From Plumapathes pennacea (lineage: Eukaryota; Cnidaria; Anthozoa; Antipatharia; Myriopathidae): a stretch of 64,000 nucleotides of DNA. The position numbers and the translations under genes were made by a program. The stretch covers positions 15,721,670-15,785,669 of the forward strand of contig OZ038467.1 in NCBI GenBank assembly GCA_964036295.1, read 5' to 3'. The notes below the pieces were generated by a model. The model was not told where the DNA came from, ran no database searches, and saw nothing but the letters and a program-made list of their open reading frames with translations. Shown here piece by piece: positions 20,502 to 30,978 of the stretch (its first letter is position 1; each line of letters opens with the position of its first letter).

Positions 20502-22145
20502 CAATGAGCGGCTTATGGTCTGTTATTCAGTTTTGACCTATGCTTTAGGAAATTTTAATTGTTTTGTAGATACACTTAGTCTCCATTTAGCTGGGGTATT
20601 ATTGTTTTTTTTTAGCAAATAATACTTGGAGTATTGCAGTTTAGAAAGTCAAAGCCAGACAATGCAACAAAGAGTTAGTCGCTGCATGTACGATAATTCA
20701 TCAAGGGATCGTAGCCTCTGCCGACAGCAAACATTTGCTGGTTTCCCGATTCTCTTACACATGCAGCGCCCTTGCAAATCAAACTGAACTGCCCGCTTTG
20801 ATGCTATCCGTACACTGTTACAGCTCATCAAACAAATCTTATTACTGAAGTCATGAAGAAATGGATGTGGAAGTATTCAGAGTTAAAAGGATAGGAATAC
20901 TCAGAACTACAAGTGTTCCACCAGGAGTTTTGTGTCTTACTAGGATCTTTAGGATGTTACTAAGACATTTTTAGGGTTTTATTAGAGTGGTTTCGTATAA
21001 CTCTCTCCCTGTATGCTGAGTCCCACTAAATTCTAAAAGCTAGCACACACACATACTTAGACATAGACAGAGGGAAGAGACAGAGACATTGGAATAACAC
21101 TCTCAAGCGCGGAAATTATATACTAGGATTTGTTCACGGTTATTTACCGGGACTTTAAGCCACCTAACTCGTGGACGCTCTTTCCTAAAGGCTATGATCG
21201 AGCTAATTCCTTACAAGAGGTCTCCTGTTTCTTAGTAAAGCTTGCGATACTACAATAATACTGATCGTGCAAGTTAGGTTTCAACCGTGCCTTATTAAGT
21301 ATTGTTCCATCTTATTAACATATAGAGGAGATCATTAGCATATAAATTATACGAAATCACTCTATTAGAATTCCATGATTCCATTTATTATAATTTTACA
21401 AGAATATTAGGGTTGTTATAATAGAATAATTTAGGGAGCTTTGGATGTTTTACTAGGATACTTTAAGATTTTACTAAGACATTTTTAGGGTTTTATCATA
21501 GTTCCATAAAGTAGTGTTTTACTAGGATATTAGGGTTGTTATAATGGAATAATTTGGGAAGCTTAGGATGTTCTGGGGTTTTACTAGGATAGTTTAGTCT
21601 GCTAGGATATTCTTAATATACACAGTGTTTTAAATTGTCAAAACATTTACTTCTATTTTAGGAGTTCATCTAGATTGGAGTTTGGCTCTGTTGTGCGTCT
21701 CCCTCGTAGTGCAATGGCTATTTGTGTTTGTTTCTTCATCATATTTTAATTATTTTAGAACTGCAAAAGCGTAATAAATAGTTTTAAAGTCAATGGTTTG
21801 CCGCTCATGAAACTTAGGTTGAAATTTCTAAGGCTTTAACTGGGCTAGGTGAACCGTCCGTGATGCTCAATATAAGCCATGAGTGAACCCCATTACAAAA
21901 TACAAAACTAATGAGCGAGTACAGAAAAAGGAGCAGTATTTTATTGTCAAGTTTCGCAAGTTTCAGTTGTTGTTTGAGGTGTTTTTGAGCTGTTGTGCAC
22001 TGAGCCGTGTCCCCGAAACTCTAAAAAATTCTAGCGATGGAACCGGCAACGATACACGTTTAAAGATGATTATATCTCCTTTGTAGACTACGCACATTTT
22101 ACGGATAAGCAGTACCGGGTTGTGGCTGTTATTTCCAGGGTTATT
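20502..22145 (+). other. downstream flank of copy A
   Basis: Aligns with 41637-42800 and 57981-59200 after copies B and C. It contains short degenerate TTTTACTAGGATA/TTTTTAGGGTTTTAT repeats. No exon found; open frames here are short and not shared between copies. Confidence 0.6.
21773..21778 (+). terminator. AATAAA downstream of copy A
   Basis: In the conserved context GCGTAATAAATAG followed by GTCAATGGTTTGCCGC, equivalent to 328, 42337 and 58829. It lies about 1.27 kb after the stop, so the 3' UTR would be long; a nearer signal could be used instead. Confidence 0.35.
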
Positions 22146-22699
22146 CTACTTCAGGGGCACATGTTAGGCTGTGTTCACACTTCGATCGATTTGAATTTGA
22201 GTCGATTCAAGAACATTCAAATAAAACTACTGGAGAGTTAGCGGTGGCCGCAACAACTGCAGCGCGCCTTCAGTCGTTGTTTTCATTTTACAGACCTCCA
22301 GCACGCCGGTCATCTAGCCAGGTGAGCCAAGCTCCCGCAACATGACATTATTGAACCTCAATGGTCCTCGTATTCTACAGTTATCACCGAGCCGTTCCAC
22401 AGCAAATCGCATCGCCCGCCAAGTACACAGCCCGGAAATTCAAAACCCAACACATGCGCAGACGTTTTGCCGCGGTGTCACGACGACCGCGTTTCTACTT
22501 TTGGCGCCAAATATTCCGCGCGGAAGGGAACTCGTACCCACCTGGAATCTCGCGCCTTTCAGGCGCTCGTACCCCCGCGCAATTCTATAAAAACCTAACG
22601 TCTTGGAGTCAAAAAATTTTGTTAGGTATAACCATGGGTGGTGTGATTTTGAATTCTGTTTTATTTTGGCCACTCTGTCAGTGTTTATCAGAAGTTTGG

Positions 22700-22880
22700 A
22701 TAAGAATTTATCCGGTGGATAGTGCTATCCACTCTTTGAACAACTGGGCCCAGTTGTTCAAAGAGTGGATAGCGCTACCCACCGGATGAATTTTTATCAA
22801 GTTGATAAAATAATCTTATCCACTGAATAGCGACTTATTCGGTTAATAGCGTTATCCGCTCTTTGAACAATTACCGGGCC
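22700..22880. mobile_element. GGGCCC MITE copy with an inverted half copy forming a long palindrome
   Basis: The MITE at 22746-22880 matches 2542-2683. To its left, an inverted partial copy starts at about 22698. CTCTTTGAACAACTGGGCCC and its reverse complement give a perfect palindrome of 34 bp (22732-22765), with imperfect arms reaching about 50 bp on each side. Confidence 0.75.
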
Positions 22881-23145
22881 GCGTAGTCTGGGTTATGAAG
22901 TGGATAAATGTGAACATACTCATATTCTACTTACTTGCTCTATCAAGCCTTCCAAAAATTGTTGTCCAGCTACCAACCAGTTCTCCTGCAAACTGCTCAT
23001 TCTTGCTAATCTTGGGGTAGGCATCACTCCTAATGGGAAAAGTCACCAACAGGAATCATCATGTGCTTTGACTCTGGATGAGGGACAACTTGTGGTAAAT
23101 GCAAGCCAGGAGTCATCTCGTTCAAGATGTCATTATTCTGATGCA

Positions 23146-23739
23146 GGACCAAGTATACTTACTTTAGCTGCCAAAAAATGACCGTCGACCGACCGTCAGT
23201 CGACCGTCAGTCGACCGTCAGTCGACCGTCGGTCGACCATCAATCGACAGTTAATCGACAGTCGATCAACTGTCAATCGACCGTCGCTCGATCATCGGTC
23301 GACAGTCAACCGATAGTCGGTGAAGAGTCGTTCAACAGTCAGTCCATGGTCGACCGACTGTCGGTCCTAAGTCTGTAATGACAGTCGACCGACTATCGAC
23401 CGACTCTCTGTCGATGCAGTGTCGGTCGATGTTCGATGTTATGTGCAAATTGTTTGCTTTTAGATCTACTCTACTTTCTTTAAAAATGTACGCTATTATG
23501 GAGTTACTGTTGAACCCCTATTAATTTGTTCACTCACCATTTCCACCGAGGATTTTTAGAATCGTCGGTTGACTGTCGGCCGACGATCGGTCGACTGTAG
23601 ACCAACGGTCACTATCCCACCGATGGTCGGCCGACGGTCGACCGACCGTCGTCTGAGAAATCGGTAGTCAATTGTCGACCGACTTTCGACCGACCGTCGA
23701 TCGACGGTCATTTTTTGGCAGCTTAAGTATACTTGGTCC
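23146..23739. mobile_element. 594-bp inverted-repeat element made of GTCGAC-type arrays
   Basis: The termini GGACCAAGTATACTTA and AGCTGCCAAAAAATGACCG (23146-23184) recur inverted at 23700-23739. The subterminal parts (about 23178-23420 and 23566-23708) are arrays of degenerate TCGACCGTCAG / GTCGGTCGA units, mirrored between ends, around a unique AT-rich centre (about 23430-23560). No protein. A MITE-like element of unknown superfamily; TTTA versus TTAA next to the inner ends is only a hint of a TTAA target. Confidence 0.75.
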
Positions 23740-23837
23740 CTGATCCATAAGTCATACATACAAACATTTTTGTTCGTACGCAAGTTTGGTGAATACGGCC
23801 CCAGGACAACCTGTGGTTTTATGTCTTTGTTCAGAAA

Positions 23838-23846
23838 ACAATGGCT
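23838..23846 (+). repeat. target duplication ACAATGGCT (left)
   Basis: The same nine bases occur at 31150-31158. The unoccupied sites in spacers 1 and 3 (7054-7062 and 46411-46419) carry one copy each. Confidence 0.75.
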
Positions 23847-24479
23847 ATCTGTATTTATAGTACGTATTTCATATATGGAATAACCGGACGAGCAAATACC
23901 TGGCCCTGATGAGCAAATACCTGGCCCCATTGAGCAAATACGCAACCTTGAATAATAACTAGACGTAGCTCTCGCTAAGTGCCAACGAGAAAGTTTAGTG
24001 AGAAGAGTACACTATGGTACGTAATTTCGATTTATTCAAGTTCTCGCAAACCTAACGTTTAAAACAAAACAAACTTAACCATCACGGCTTCAATTTGTTC
24101 TTTGATTGTTGGTACACTGGCCGGCTCAGTATTGGTGATTTAGTTTGTGTTTGTTTTGCTTTTGTATGGTCGAGTAGCTCTCAACAAATTTGCGGCACGC
24201 TCGCCGAAGGGGGAACACGCTGGTTCACTTTTTGAGCACTTTCGCTCAATTTAGAACACGCTGGTTCAAGAACAAAGAAAGGGCACTCTATTGAAGTGCA
24301 CACAGTTGAAATACCACAAAAAGAACGCAAACAAGCGTATAAAACTTTTGATTTAACTCACCTTTCGCTCCCCCACCTCCAGTTTCACGAGGCACGCTCG
24401 AAAGTCACATGGAAACGAGGGAACCCATGACGTCACAAGAAAAATTTCCGCGATGTGATTGGCTTATTTTTTCTATTGT

Positions 24480-24484
24480 TACAT
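24480..24484 (+). repeat. BEL target duplication TACAT (left)
   Basis: TACAT directly before the 5' LTR and again at 30659-30663 directly after the 3' LTR. Five bp fits BEL/Pao integration. Confidence 0.9.
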
Positions 24485-24879
24485 TGTTTTGTTGAGCAGT
24501 TGAGCCAGCAAGAGGTCAGCGGACAGAGACAATGCAGTTTGGGAGCGACCGGAAATTGATGAACAATGAATGACAGTTTTTTGCTTTGATTAAAACGCTA
24601 GTCAGTTGTGAAACTAATCAGTAGAGTTAAGTGCGTAAACGTTGCAGTTGAGTTTATACCGAGACAGCTTTGTAGTTATGAACCAGAAGATTCCGTCATA
24701 GAAGTAAGTGATTTCAAGCTGTAAATTCTGATTATCTAATTCGAACACTGGTTTTAATCTTGTGTAATTTTGTGGTATAAATGCATTTCTATGTTGTTGT
24801 TTTTGTAGATCGAATAAAAATCAATTATACGATTTTCGGAATACTTCTGGTATTTGGAGTCCTCATTTCTGACGGTCCA
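24485..24879 (+). repeat. 5' LTR of BEL element
   Basis: Starts TGTTTTGTTGAGCAG, ends GACGGTCCA. It contains a TATA-like GGTATAAATG (about 24773) and GAATAAAAATC (about 24811) as possible promoter and poly(A) elements. Confidence 0.93.
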
Positions 24880-24938
24880 TAACATTCGATTTCTGGTTGG
24901 TTTCATTACGGGGTCCCGAAGAAAAAAAAGTGAGGAAT

Positions 24939-27047
24939 ATGACCGACGCGGTGAAGGAGGCAAAGCTCAAACGGAGGAATGCCAAGGCTTCACTGACGCT
25001 ACGTGGGAAAGCATTGACGTATCTCATCGAGGGAGAGCGTCCGTCAGAAGAAGTGGAAGAAGCGCTTCAAAATGTTCAGCAGGCTTACACGGATCTACTA
25101 CAGAAGCACGAGAACTATACACAACGTATCGAGGACGAAGACGAGTTCATGACCGAAGAAGGTTGGCTAGAAGAATGCCAGGAAAGATATCTGCATATGA
25201 AAGTAGCAGCAAAGGATTATATGAAGAATATGGCAATAAAGACGGATCAAGGAAGCAACGAGGCCCAGGCAACGATCAACGAGGGCGGTCTCGACACCAC
25301 AAACGAAGGTACCGAAGAAACAGGGGATTTCACTGGAATCAACGGAGGCAGTGATGACAACAATGGAGTTGCCGAACAGCCCGATGAACCAACAGCAAAC
25401 AGCCACACCACAGTTGCGTCATGCGGGTTTAAAATGGAGAAACCAAAAATGCCCAAGTTCTCTGGAGATGTCAGAGAATATTTTATTTTTCGCTCTGATT
25501 TCAAGCACGTGGTCGACAAAAAATACAGCAAAAGAGATGCAATAACTCTCCTGCGTACGTGCTTGATTGGTAAACCACTGGAACTAATTAGAGGAATTGG
25601 CTCTGATTACGACGCGGCGTGGGAGTATCTGGACTCTATTTATGGCGATGCGCGCTTCGTCGCAGACACAGTGGCACAAGACATTGTAAAGTTCAGACCC
25701 CTGAGAGACGGAGAAGACGCACGTTTTTGTGAATTAGTTCACCTGGTCAAACGAAGCTATAACACGTTAAAGGAGGTTGATCGCCCACATGACATGGATA
25801 ATAATCATATGTTGGCAATTATCGAACAAAAGATGTTCAACGATGACCGGAAAGTGTGGTCTCGTCACCTTGAGATGAACCAGATGCCAGCAACATTGGA
25901 AAACCTGATGAAATGGATGAATTCTGAAATGAAATCAAGAATGAGAGCGACGGCACCATTGAGGCATCAAAGCCAAGTTGCAAGGCCCGCTGTTAGTCAC
26001 GTGTCCGTGACAGATAACAAAAACCACAAGTGCTGGTTATGCAAAAGTTCAAGTCACTGGATAGATCAATGCCAAAGGTTCAAGTCGATGAGTCCTAAGG
26101 ATCGCTTGATTGCAGTCAAGGAAAATCATGCTTGCTTCTCCTGTTTAAAACGAGCAGGAAGAGATCACAAGGCATCGAACTGTAACCGGAGACGCCGATG
26201 CCCAGAAAGGTACAACGACGCCCAGTGCAAGTTTTATCACCACCCACTGCTACACCCCCCACATCATGCTGAAAATGTTGATGTTGCTTCTGTCGTCCAG
26301 ACCCCACATCATGCTGGAAATGTTGGTGTTGGTGTTGCTTCTGTCCTGAACAACAAGGAAGCTATGTTACCGATTGTACTGGCCGACATCTTAGGACAAG
26401 ATGACGCCCATATCCGAGGGAATTTACTCCTGGATTCCGGAGCTCAGATCAGTTTAATCCGGACCTCTTTGGCAGAGGAACTTAAACTGAAGGCAAAGGA
26501 TGTTGCAGTTACAATAACCAAAGTGGGTGGCGAGGAGGAGGAGATGACGACAAAAATGTATCGTTTCAACATCCGCTCACTAGAGAACAATCAACTGCAT
26601 ACAATCACAGCAGTGGGAATTCCATGCATTAGTGACGAAATCACCGGAGTGAAGCTCAACGACATTACCAAGCGTTTTGGCCTGGGAAAAGGAAAGCTCC
26701 GCCGAGGAAGCGGTTTAGTTGATTTGTTGATCGGAATAGATCATGCCAAGATGCACACAGGAGAAACCAGAGAAGTTGGTAACCTTGTGGCCCGATGCTC
26801 ACCTCTTAGTTGGGTTGTATTTGGAGCCATACCCGGAGAACAGGCTCAAGTCAATCGAGTTTTCCACGTCAAGTTTACAACGCCTGTAGACATGACAGAC
26901 TTCTGGACCACTGAAGCAATGGGTGTCACTGTCAACCCTTGCCTGGATGAAGCCGACAAGCTGAGTCAAGTTGAGCATAGAGAAGCAAAGCTCATCATGG
27001 ACTCCTGTCAGAAGGTTGGAAATCAATGGTGTATTCCATATCCATAG
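24939..27047 (+). CDS. BEL gag and protease region, ends at in-frame TAG
   Basis: The first ATG in frame is at 24939 (MTDAVKEAKLKRRNAKASLT). N-terminal charged and coiled-coil-like part, then the gag-like DUF1759 region (PKMPKFSGDVREYFIFRSDF to about 25900). Next come two cysteine/histidine knuckles (CWLCKSSSHWIDQC and CFSCLKRAGRDHKASNC), a short repeat with two PHHAxNV units, and an aspartic protease with LLDSGAQISLIR (about 26430; DUF1758 type). The frame stops at TAG 27045-27047, and the same frame stays open beyond it, with the polymerase following in register. Most likely a nonsense mutation; programmed readthrough is less likely. Confidence 0.88.
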   Translation: MTDAVKEAKLKRRNAKASLTLRGKALTYLIEGERPSEEVEEALQNVQQAYTDLLQKHENYTQRIEDEDEFMTEEGWLEECQERYLHMKVAAKDYMKNMAIKTDQGSNEAQATINEGGLDTTNEGTEETGDFTGINGGSDDNNGVAEQPDEPTANSHTTVASCGFKMEKPKMPKFSGDVREYFIFRSDFKHVVDKKYSKRDAITLLRTCLIGKPLELIRGIGSDYDAAWEYLDSIYGDARFVADTVAQDIVKFRPLRDGEDARFCELVHLVKRSYNTLKEVDRPHDMDNNHMLAIIEQKMFNDDRKVWSRHLEMNQMPATLENLMKWMNSEMKSRMRATAPLRHQSQVARPAVSHVSVTDNKNHKCWLCKSSSHWIDQCQRFKSMSPKDRLIAVKENHACFSCLKRAGRDHKASNCNRRRRCPERYNDAQCKFYHHPLLHPPHHAENVDVASVVQTPHHAGNVGVGVASVLNNKEAMLPIVLADILGQDDAHIRGNLLLDSGAQISLIRTSLAEELKLKAKDVAVTITKVGGEEEEMTTKMYRFNIRSLENNQLHTITAVGIPCISDEITGVKLNDITKRFGLGKGKLRRGSGLVDLLIGIDHAKMHTGETREVGNLVARCSPLSWVVFGAIPGEQAQVNRVFHVKFTTPVDMTDFWTTEAMGVTVNPCLDEADKLSQVEHREAKLIMDSCQKVGNQWCIPYP

Positions 27048-27065
27048 AACAGAGATTCAAAGTTA

Positions 27066-29264
27066 TTGCCTGACAACAAAGTACAAGCCTTGAAGAAGTT
27101 AGAAGCAACGGAACGCAGACTTCTGAAGAATACAGAGCACGCAAAAGCGTATGACAACCAAATGGAGGAGATGAAAGAAATGAAGTTTGCCCGAAAACTG
27201 TCGGAAGGAGAGTTAAAGAAGTACAAAGGTCCAGTCCACTATATAGCTCATCATGAAGTTTTGAGGCCAGACAAGAAGAGTACGCCGATCCGGATCGTTT
27301 TCAATTCATCAGCTGCATTTCAAGGCCACCGCTTAAACGACTACTGGATGAAGGGACCGGACTTGCTAAATAACTTGTTTGGAGTAATCTTGCGTTTCCG
27401 AGAGAACGCAATTGCAATCAGCGGAGATATATCTAAGATGTACCACCGAATCCTGATTCCAGAAGAAGATCAACACGTCCACCGATTCTTGTGGAGAAAT
27501 CTGAACCAAGAAAAGGAACCTGATGTGTATGTGAAGACCGTACTGACCTTTGGTGACAAGCCTGCACCGGAAATGGCGCAAATTGCATTGAGGAAAACCG
27601 CAGACGAAGGAAGAGCCAATCACCCAGAGGCTGCAAGAACCCTGAAGGAAAACTCCTACATGGATGACATCTGTGACTCAGTCCCCACTGTTGCAAAAGC
27701 TCAGCAACTGACAGAAGACATGGATAAGATCTTGGCGAATGGTGGATTTCGAGTCAAAGGATGGCTTTCAAACCATACCACAGCAGAAGACCACACCCCT
27801 GACAAAATCGACATAGACAAGCAAGGCCTAAAGATACTGGAGGACATGAGTGAGGAGAAAGTCTTGGGGTCCGTCTGGAATCACCTAAAGGACGTTTTTT
27901 CGTTCAAAGTAAAGATGGACTTAGCCAAGTTCCTGCCCGAAGTTGTCCCGCAACAGACACATTCGAAGCTGACCAAGAGAATGATCCTTAGCCAAATCGC
28001 CCGGATGTTTGACCCAGTTGGATTCGCAGCAGCCTTCCTGATTCGTGCGAAGATTGGCATGCAACGGCTATGGCAACAAGGCTTAGACTGGGACGAAGAC
28101 CTGACACCAGAAGCACAAAACAAGTGGGTCCGAATGTTTGAAGAAATGAAAGGCTTGAATGATGTAACATTCGAAAGGTGCCTAACCCCGGCTGATGCAG
28201 TTGGATCCCCAACTCTCTGCATCTTTTCTGATGCGTCTGAAGATGCCTTTGGAGCCTGTGCGTATGCCAGATGGCAACTCAGAAACAGCGAATATGAAGC
28301 CAGATTCGTCACAGCAAAGTCAAGAGTAGCGCCACTGAAGAAGCTGACAATTCCTCGTCTCGAGTTGCAAGCTGCCGTCCTGGCTACCCGACTATACAAG
28401 ACCATTCTTGAGGAGTCCAGACTGCAGTTCGAGAAAGCTATTTTCCTGACCGACAGCATGATAGTATTGGGATGGATCTGCAGTCATGGTCGAGGATTCA
28501 AGCCATTTGTCTCAGCTAGAGTTGGAGAAATTCAAACCAACTCAGATCCCTCACAATGGAGACACGTCCCTGGAGAATTGAACGTCGCAGATGATGTTTC
28601 TCGTGGAATACCTGTACAACAGTTGACCGGTAGATGGCAGCATGGACCAGCGTTTCTACGTCTACCCGAAGAAGAGTGGCCAAGAACAGAAAACCTATCA
28701 GTCGCAGAGCAAGAAGAAGTTACAAGAGAGAACAGAGTCAAGACCGTCTACACTGCAACAGTGAAAACAGCAGCCATCGATTGCAAGAAATTCTCATGTT
28801 GGAGAAAACTAATCAGAGTCACCGCATATGTACTTAGACTGGTCGGGAAAGTACGTGCCAAGCGTCCAGGTGGTGGTAGGGACACACTGACAGCCAGCGG
28901 AGACACACTCTCGCCGCAAGAATTACAGAAAGCCGAGACCTACTGGATAACAGAAGCCCAGAAGAGCATTCGTGAACGGATCGACAAAGGTGAATTCAAG
29001 ACGCTCAGCCCATTCGCAGATGAAGAGGGAGTCATCAGAGTTGGAGGTCGTGTAAATGAAGCAATGATGTCATATGAAGCCAAACATCCCGTTCTACTCC
29101 CAAGCAAGCACTGGATATCTCTTCTAATCACACGAAGAATGCATCAGTTCGGACACTCTGGAGTGGCAACCACAGCAGCGAAGACAAGAACAAGATACTG
29201 GATCCTGAAAGTACATGATCTGGCCAAATCCGTAAAGTTTAGATGCGTCTTCTGTAGAGATTGA
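27066..29264 (+). CDS. BEL reverse transcriptase, RNase H and integrase zinc region
   Basis: Same frame as the gag-protease ORF, opening after the TAG. The RT palm shows AISGDISKMYHRILI and YMDDICDS. The Pao-type RT/RNase H (Peptidase_A17 annotation) has FSDASEDAFGACAYARW and FLTDSMIVLGWI. The integrase H2C2 zinc region HQFGHSGVATTAAKTRTRYW ... CVFC ends the frame at TGA 29262. The integrase core continues at once in the next frame, so one base-pair-level indel near 29258 separates them. Confidence 0.9.
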   Translation: MPDNKVQALKKLEATERRLLKNTEHAKAYDNQMEEMKEMKFARKLSEGELKKYKGPVHYIAHHEVLRPDKKSTPIRIVFNSSAAFQGHRLNDYWMKGPDLLNNLFGVILRFRENAIAISGDISKMYHRILIPEEDQHVHRFLWRNLNQEKEPDVYVKTVLTFGDKPAPEMAQIALRKTADEGRANHPEAARTLKENSYMDDICDSVPTVAKAQQLTEDMDKILANGGFRVKGWLSNHTTAEDHTPDKIDIDKQGLKILEDMSEEKVLGSVWNHLKDVFSFKVKMDLAKFLPEVVPQQTHSKLTKRMILSQIARMFDPVGFAAAFLIRAKIGMQRLWQQGLDWDEDLTPEAQNKWVRMFEEMKGLNDVTFERCLTPADAVGSPTLCIFSDASEDAFGACAYARWQLRNSEYEARFVTAKSRVAPLKKLTIPRLELQAAVLATRLYKTILEESRLQFEKAIFLTDSMIVLGWICSHGRGFKPFVSARVGEIQTNSDPSQWRHVPGELNVADDVSRGIPVQQLTGRWQHGPAFLRLPEEEWPRTENLSVAEQEEVTRENRVKTVYTATVKTAAIDCKKFSCWRKLIRVTAYVLRLVGKVRAKRPGGGRDTLTASGDTLSPQELQKAETYWITEAQKSIRERIDKGEFKTLSPFADEEGVIRVGGRVNEAMMSYEAKHPVLLPSKHWISLLITRRMHQFGHSGVATTAAKTRTRYWILKVHDLAKSVKFRCVFCRD

Positions 29265-30282
29265 ACATCAAGTTGAGTCGCAGTTCATGGCCGATTTGCC
29301 TAAGCATCGTCTGGCACCGCACACTCCACCATTCCACTACACGTCGTGCGATTACTTTGGACCGTACAAAGTCAAGTTGGGACGCAACAAAACTGCCAAA
29401 CACTACGGAGTCATCTTCACGTGTCTGAACACGAGAGCTGTTCACTTAGAGATGGCTGTGGACTACTCCACCATGGAGTACATGCAGGTGCTCCGTAGGT
29501 TCTTCGCTATCAGAGGACAGCCAGCACTCATGATAAGTGACAATGGGTCGCAACTAGTAGGTGCCGAGAGAAAGCTACGTGAGATGATCAAGGGATGGAA
29601 CATCGAGCAACTTCGTGACTACTGCGCAGAGAAAGGCATGGATTGGAGATTCATCACTCCAGCAGCTCCACATCAGAATGGCTGTGCCGAAGCGTTGGTG
29701 AAGAGTTGTAAACTCGCGCTAAAGAAGGCCATAGGGCAACAAATTCTGACCCCGCTCGAGCTGTACACCTGCCTGCTTGAGGTTGCGAACCTGGTTAATC
29801 AACGTCCCATTGGTCGTATTCCCAATGATCCTGACGATGGTTCGTACCTATGCCCGAACGACATGTTGCTCGGAAGAGCTTCATCTCGAGTCCCTCAAGG
29901 GCCGTTCAGAGAAACCCGAAACCCTAGACACCGCGTGGAGTTTGTACAGAAGATTGTGGACTCGTTCTGGCGACGCTGGACTAGAGACGTGTTCCCACTA
30001 CTAGTGCCACGACGGAAATGGATTTCAGATAGAAGAAAAGTGAGAGTAGATGACATGGTTATGGTAGCTGACCCGAATGCCATACGAGGAAAGTGGTCTA
30101 TTGGAAGAGTCACTCAAGTATTCGCAGGGCAAGATGGCAAAGTAAGAAACGTTCAAGTGAAAACGCCTGCTGCAGAATACAAGAGGCCGATCATCAAGAT
30201 TGCTGTGATCTACCCAGCAGAAGGATACCAGGATGAGGACGATGTCCTCATCGGGGCGGAGAATGTTTTGTTGAGCAGTTGA
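29260..30282 (+). CDS. BEL integrase core and C-terminal DUF5641
   Basis: Open in frame from about 29260 (first ATG 29287). Catalytic core with CDYFGPYK, ISDNGSQLVGAERKLREM and NGCAEALVKS (D, D, E residues in place), then the C-terminal domain VDDMVMVADPNAIRGKWSIG (DUF5641 type). The stop at 30280 lies 17 bases inside the 3' LTR. The start is not a natural initiation codon; it follows the frameshift. Confidence 0.88.
   Translation: MEHQVESQFMADLPKHRLAPHTPPFHYTSCDYFGPYKVKLGRNKTAKHYGVIFTCLNTRAVHLEMAVDYSTMEYMQVLRRFFAIRGQPALMISDNGSQLVGAERKLREMIKGWNIEQLRDYCAEKGMDWRFITPAAPHQNGCAEALVKSCKLALKKAIGQQILTPLELYTCLLEVANLVNQRPIGRIPNDPDDGSYLCPNDMLLGRASSRVPQGPFRETRNPRHRVEFVQKIVDSFWRRWTRDVFPLLVPRRKWISDRRKVRVDDMVMVADPNAIRGKWSIGRVTQVFAGQDGKVRNVQVKTPAAEYKRPIIKIAVIYPAEGYQDEDDVLIGAENVLLSS
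30253..30263 (+). promoter_or_regulatory. polypurine tract of BEL element
   Basis: GGGGCGGAGAA directly abuts the TG of the 3' LTR, inside the coding sequence. Position and purine content fit the plus-strand primer. Confidence 0.7.
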
Positions 30283-30658
30283 GCCAGCAAGAGGTCAGTG
30301 GACAGAGACAATGCAGTTTGGGAGCGACCGGAAATTGATGAACAATGAATGACAGTTTTTTGCTTTGATTAAAACGCTAGTCAGTTGTGAAACTAATCAG
30401 TAGAGTTAAGTGCGTAAACGTTGCAGTTGAGTTTATACCAAGACAGCTTTGTAGTTATGAACCAGAAGATTCCGTCATAGAAGTAAGTGATTTCAAGCTG
30501 TAAATTCTGATTATCTAATTCGAACACTGGTTTTAATCTTGTGTAATTTTGTGGTATAAATGCATTTCTATGTTGTTGTTTTTGTAGATCGAATAAAAAT
30601 CAATTATACGATTTTCGGAATACTTCTGGTATTTGGAGTCCTCATTTCTGACGGTCCA
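30264..30658 (+). repeat. 3' LTR of BEL element
   Basis: 395 bp, same ends as the 5' LTR, two differences seen; followed by TACAT. Confidence 0.93.
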
Positions 30659-30902
30659 TACATTACTTTACTTTTTTTCTCTGGATCACTCGAGATTTTT
30701 TTCGCCTGCAGTTCGATACTTTCGTGCGCGGCTCTATAATGCTGCCGCCTCACGATCCTCGCCTTTTGGCTCGGATCGCTCGTTGGCAATTAGCCGTAAA
30801 TACGTGGCGCACGAGCAAATTCGTGACATTGAATAATAATTAGCCGTAACTTTGCAACTGGATAAACCGTGTTTTGGTGGATTATAGTTTAGACTTAGAT
30901 TT

Positions 30903-30978
30903 AAGGCTAGGGTTGGGGTTAGGGTTAGAGTTAGGGTTAGCTTTAGGGTTAGGATTACGGTTATGGTCAGGGTTAGGC
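30903..30978 (+). repeat. degenerate TTAGGG-like array
   Basis: GCTAGGGTTGGGGTTAGGG, TTAGAGTTAGGG, TTTAGGGTTAGG and similar units, about 12 six-base units with changes. It lies inside the right half of the hAT-like element; telomere-like but short and imperfect. Confidence 0.75.

Larger units (their letters stand above)
24485..30658 (+). mobile_element. BEL/Pao LTR retrotransposon, nearly intact
   Basis: 6174 bp with two 395-bp LTRs (TG...CA), a five-base target duplication, and gag, protease, RT, RNase H and integrase in the BEL/Pao order. By eye the LTRs differ at only two positions (C/T at 24520 against 30299, G/A at about 24662 against 30441), so the insertion is recent. The reading frame is interrupted once by an in-frame TAG (27045) and once by a frameshift (about 29258), so this copy looks non-functional by itself. 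No env-like gene is present. Confidence 0.93.

Noticed and set aside
23178..23420. CRISPR-like array of GTCGACCG repeats
   Set aside because: There are no constant repeats with unique spacers, the arms are mirrored, and the DNA is from a eukaryote.
24880..24938. Primer-binding site after the 5' LTR
   Set aside because: TGGTTGG and TGGTTTC-like stretches exist, but I could not match any to a particular tRNA 3' end with confidence, so it is not annotated.
27045..27047. Programmed stop-codon readthrough at TAG in the BEL element as an established mechanism
   Set aside because: Only one copy is visible; a simple nonsense mutation explains it. Kept only as a question to test with sibling copies.
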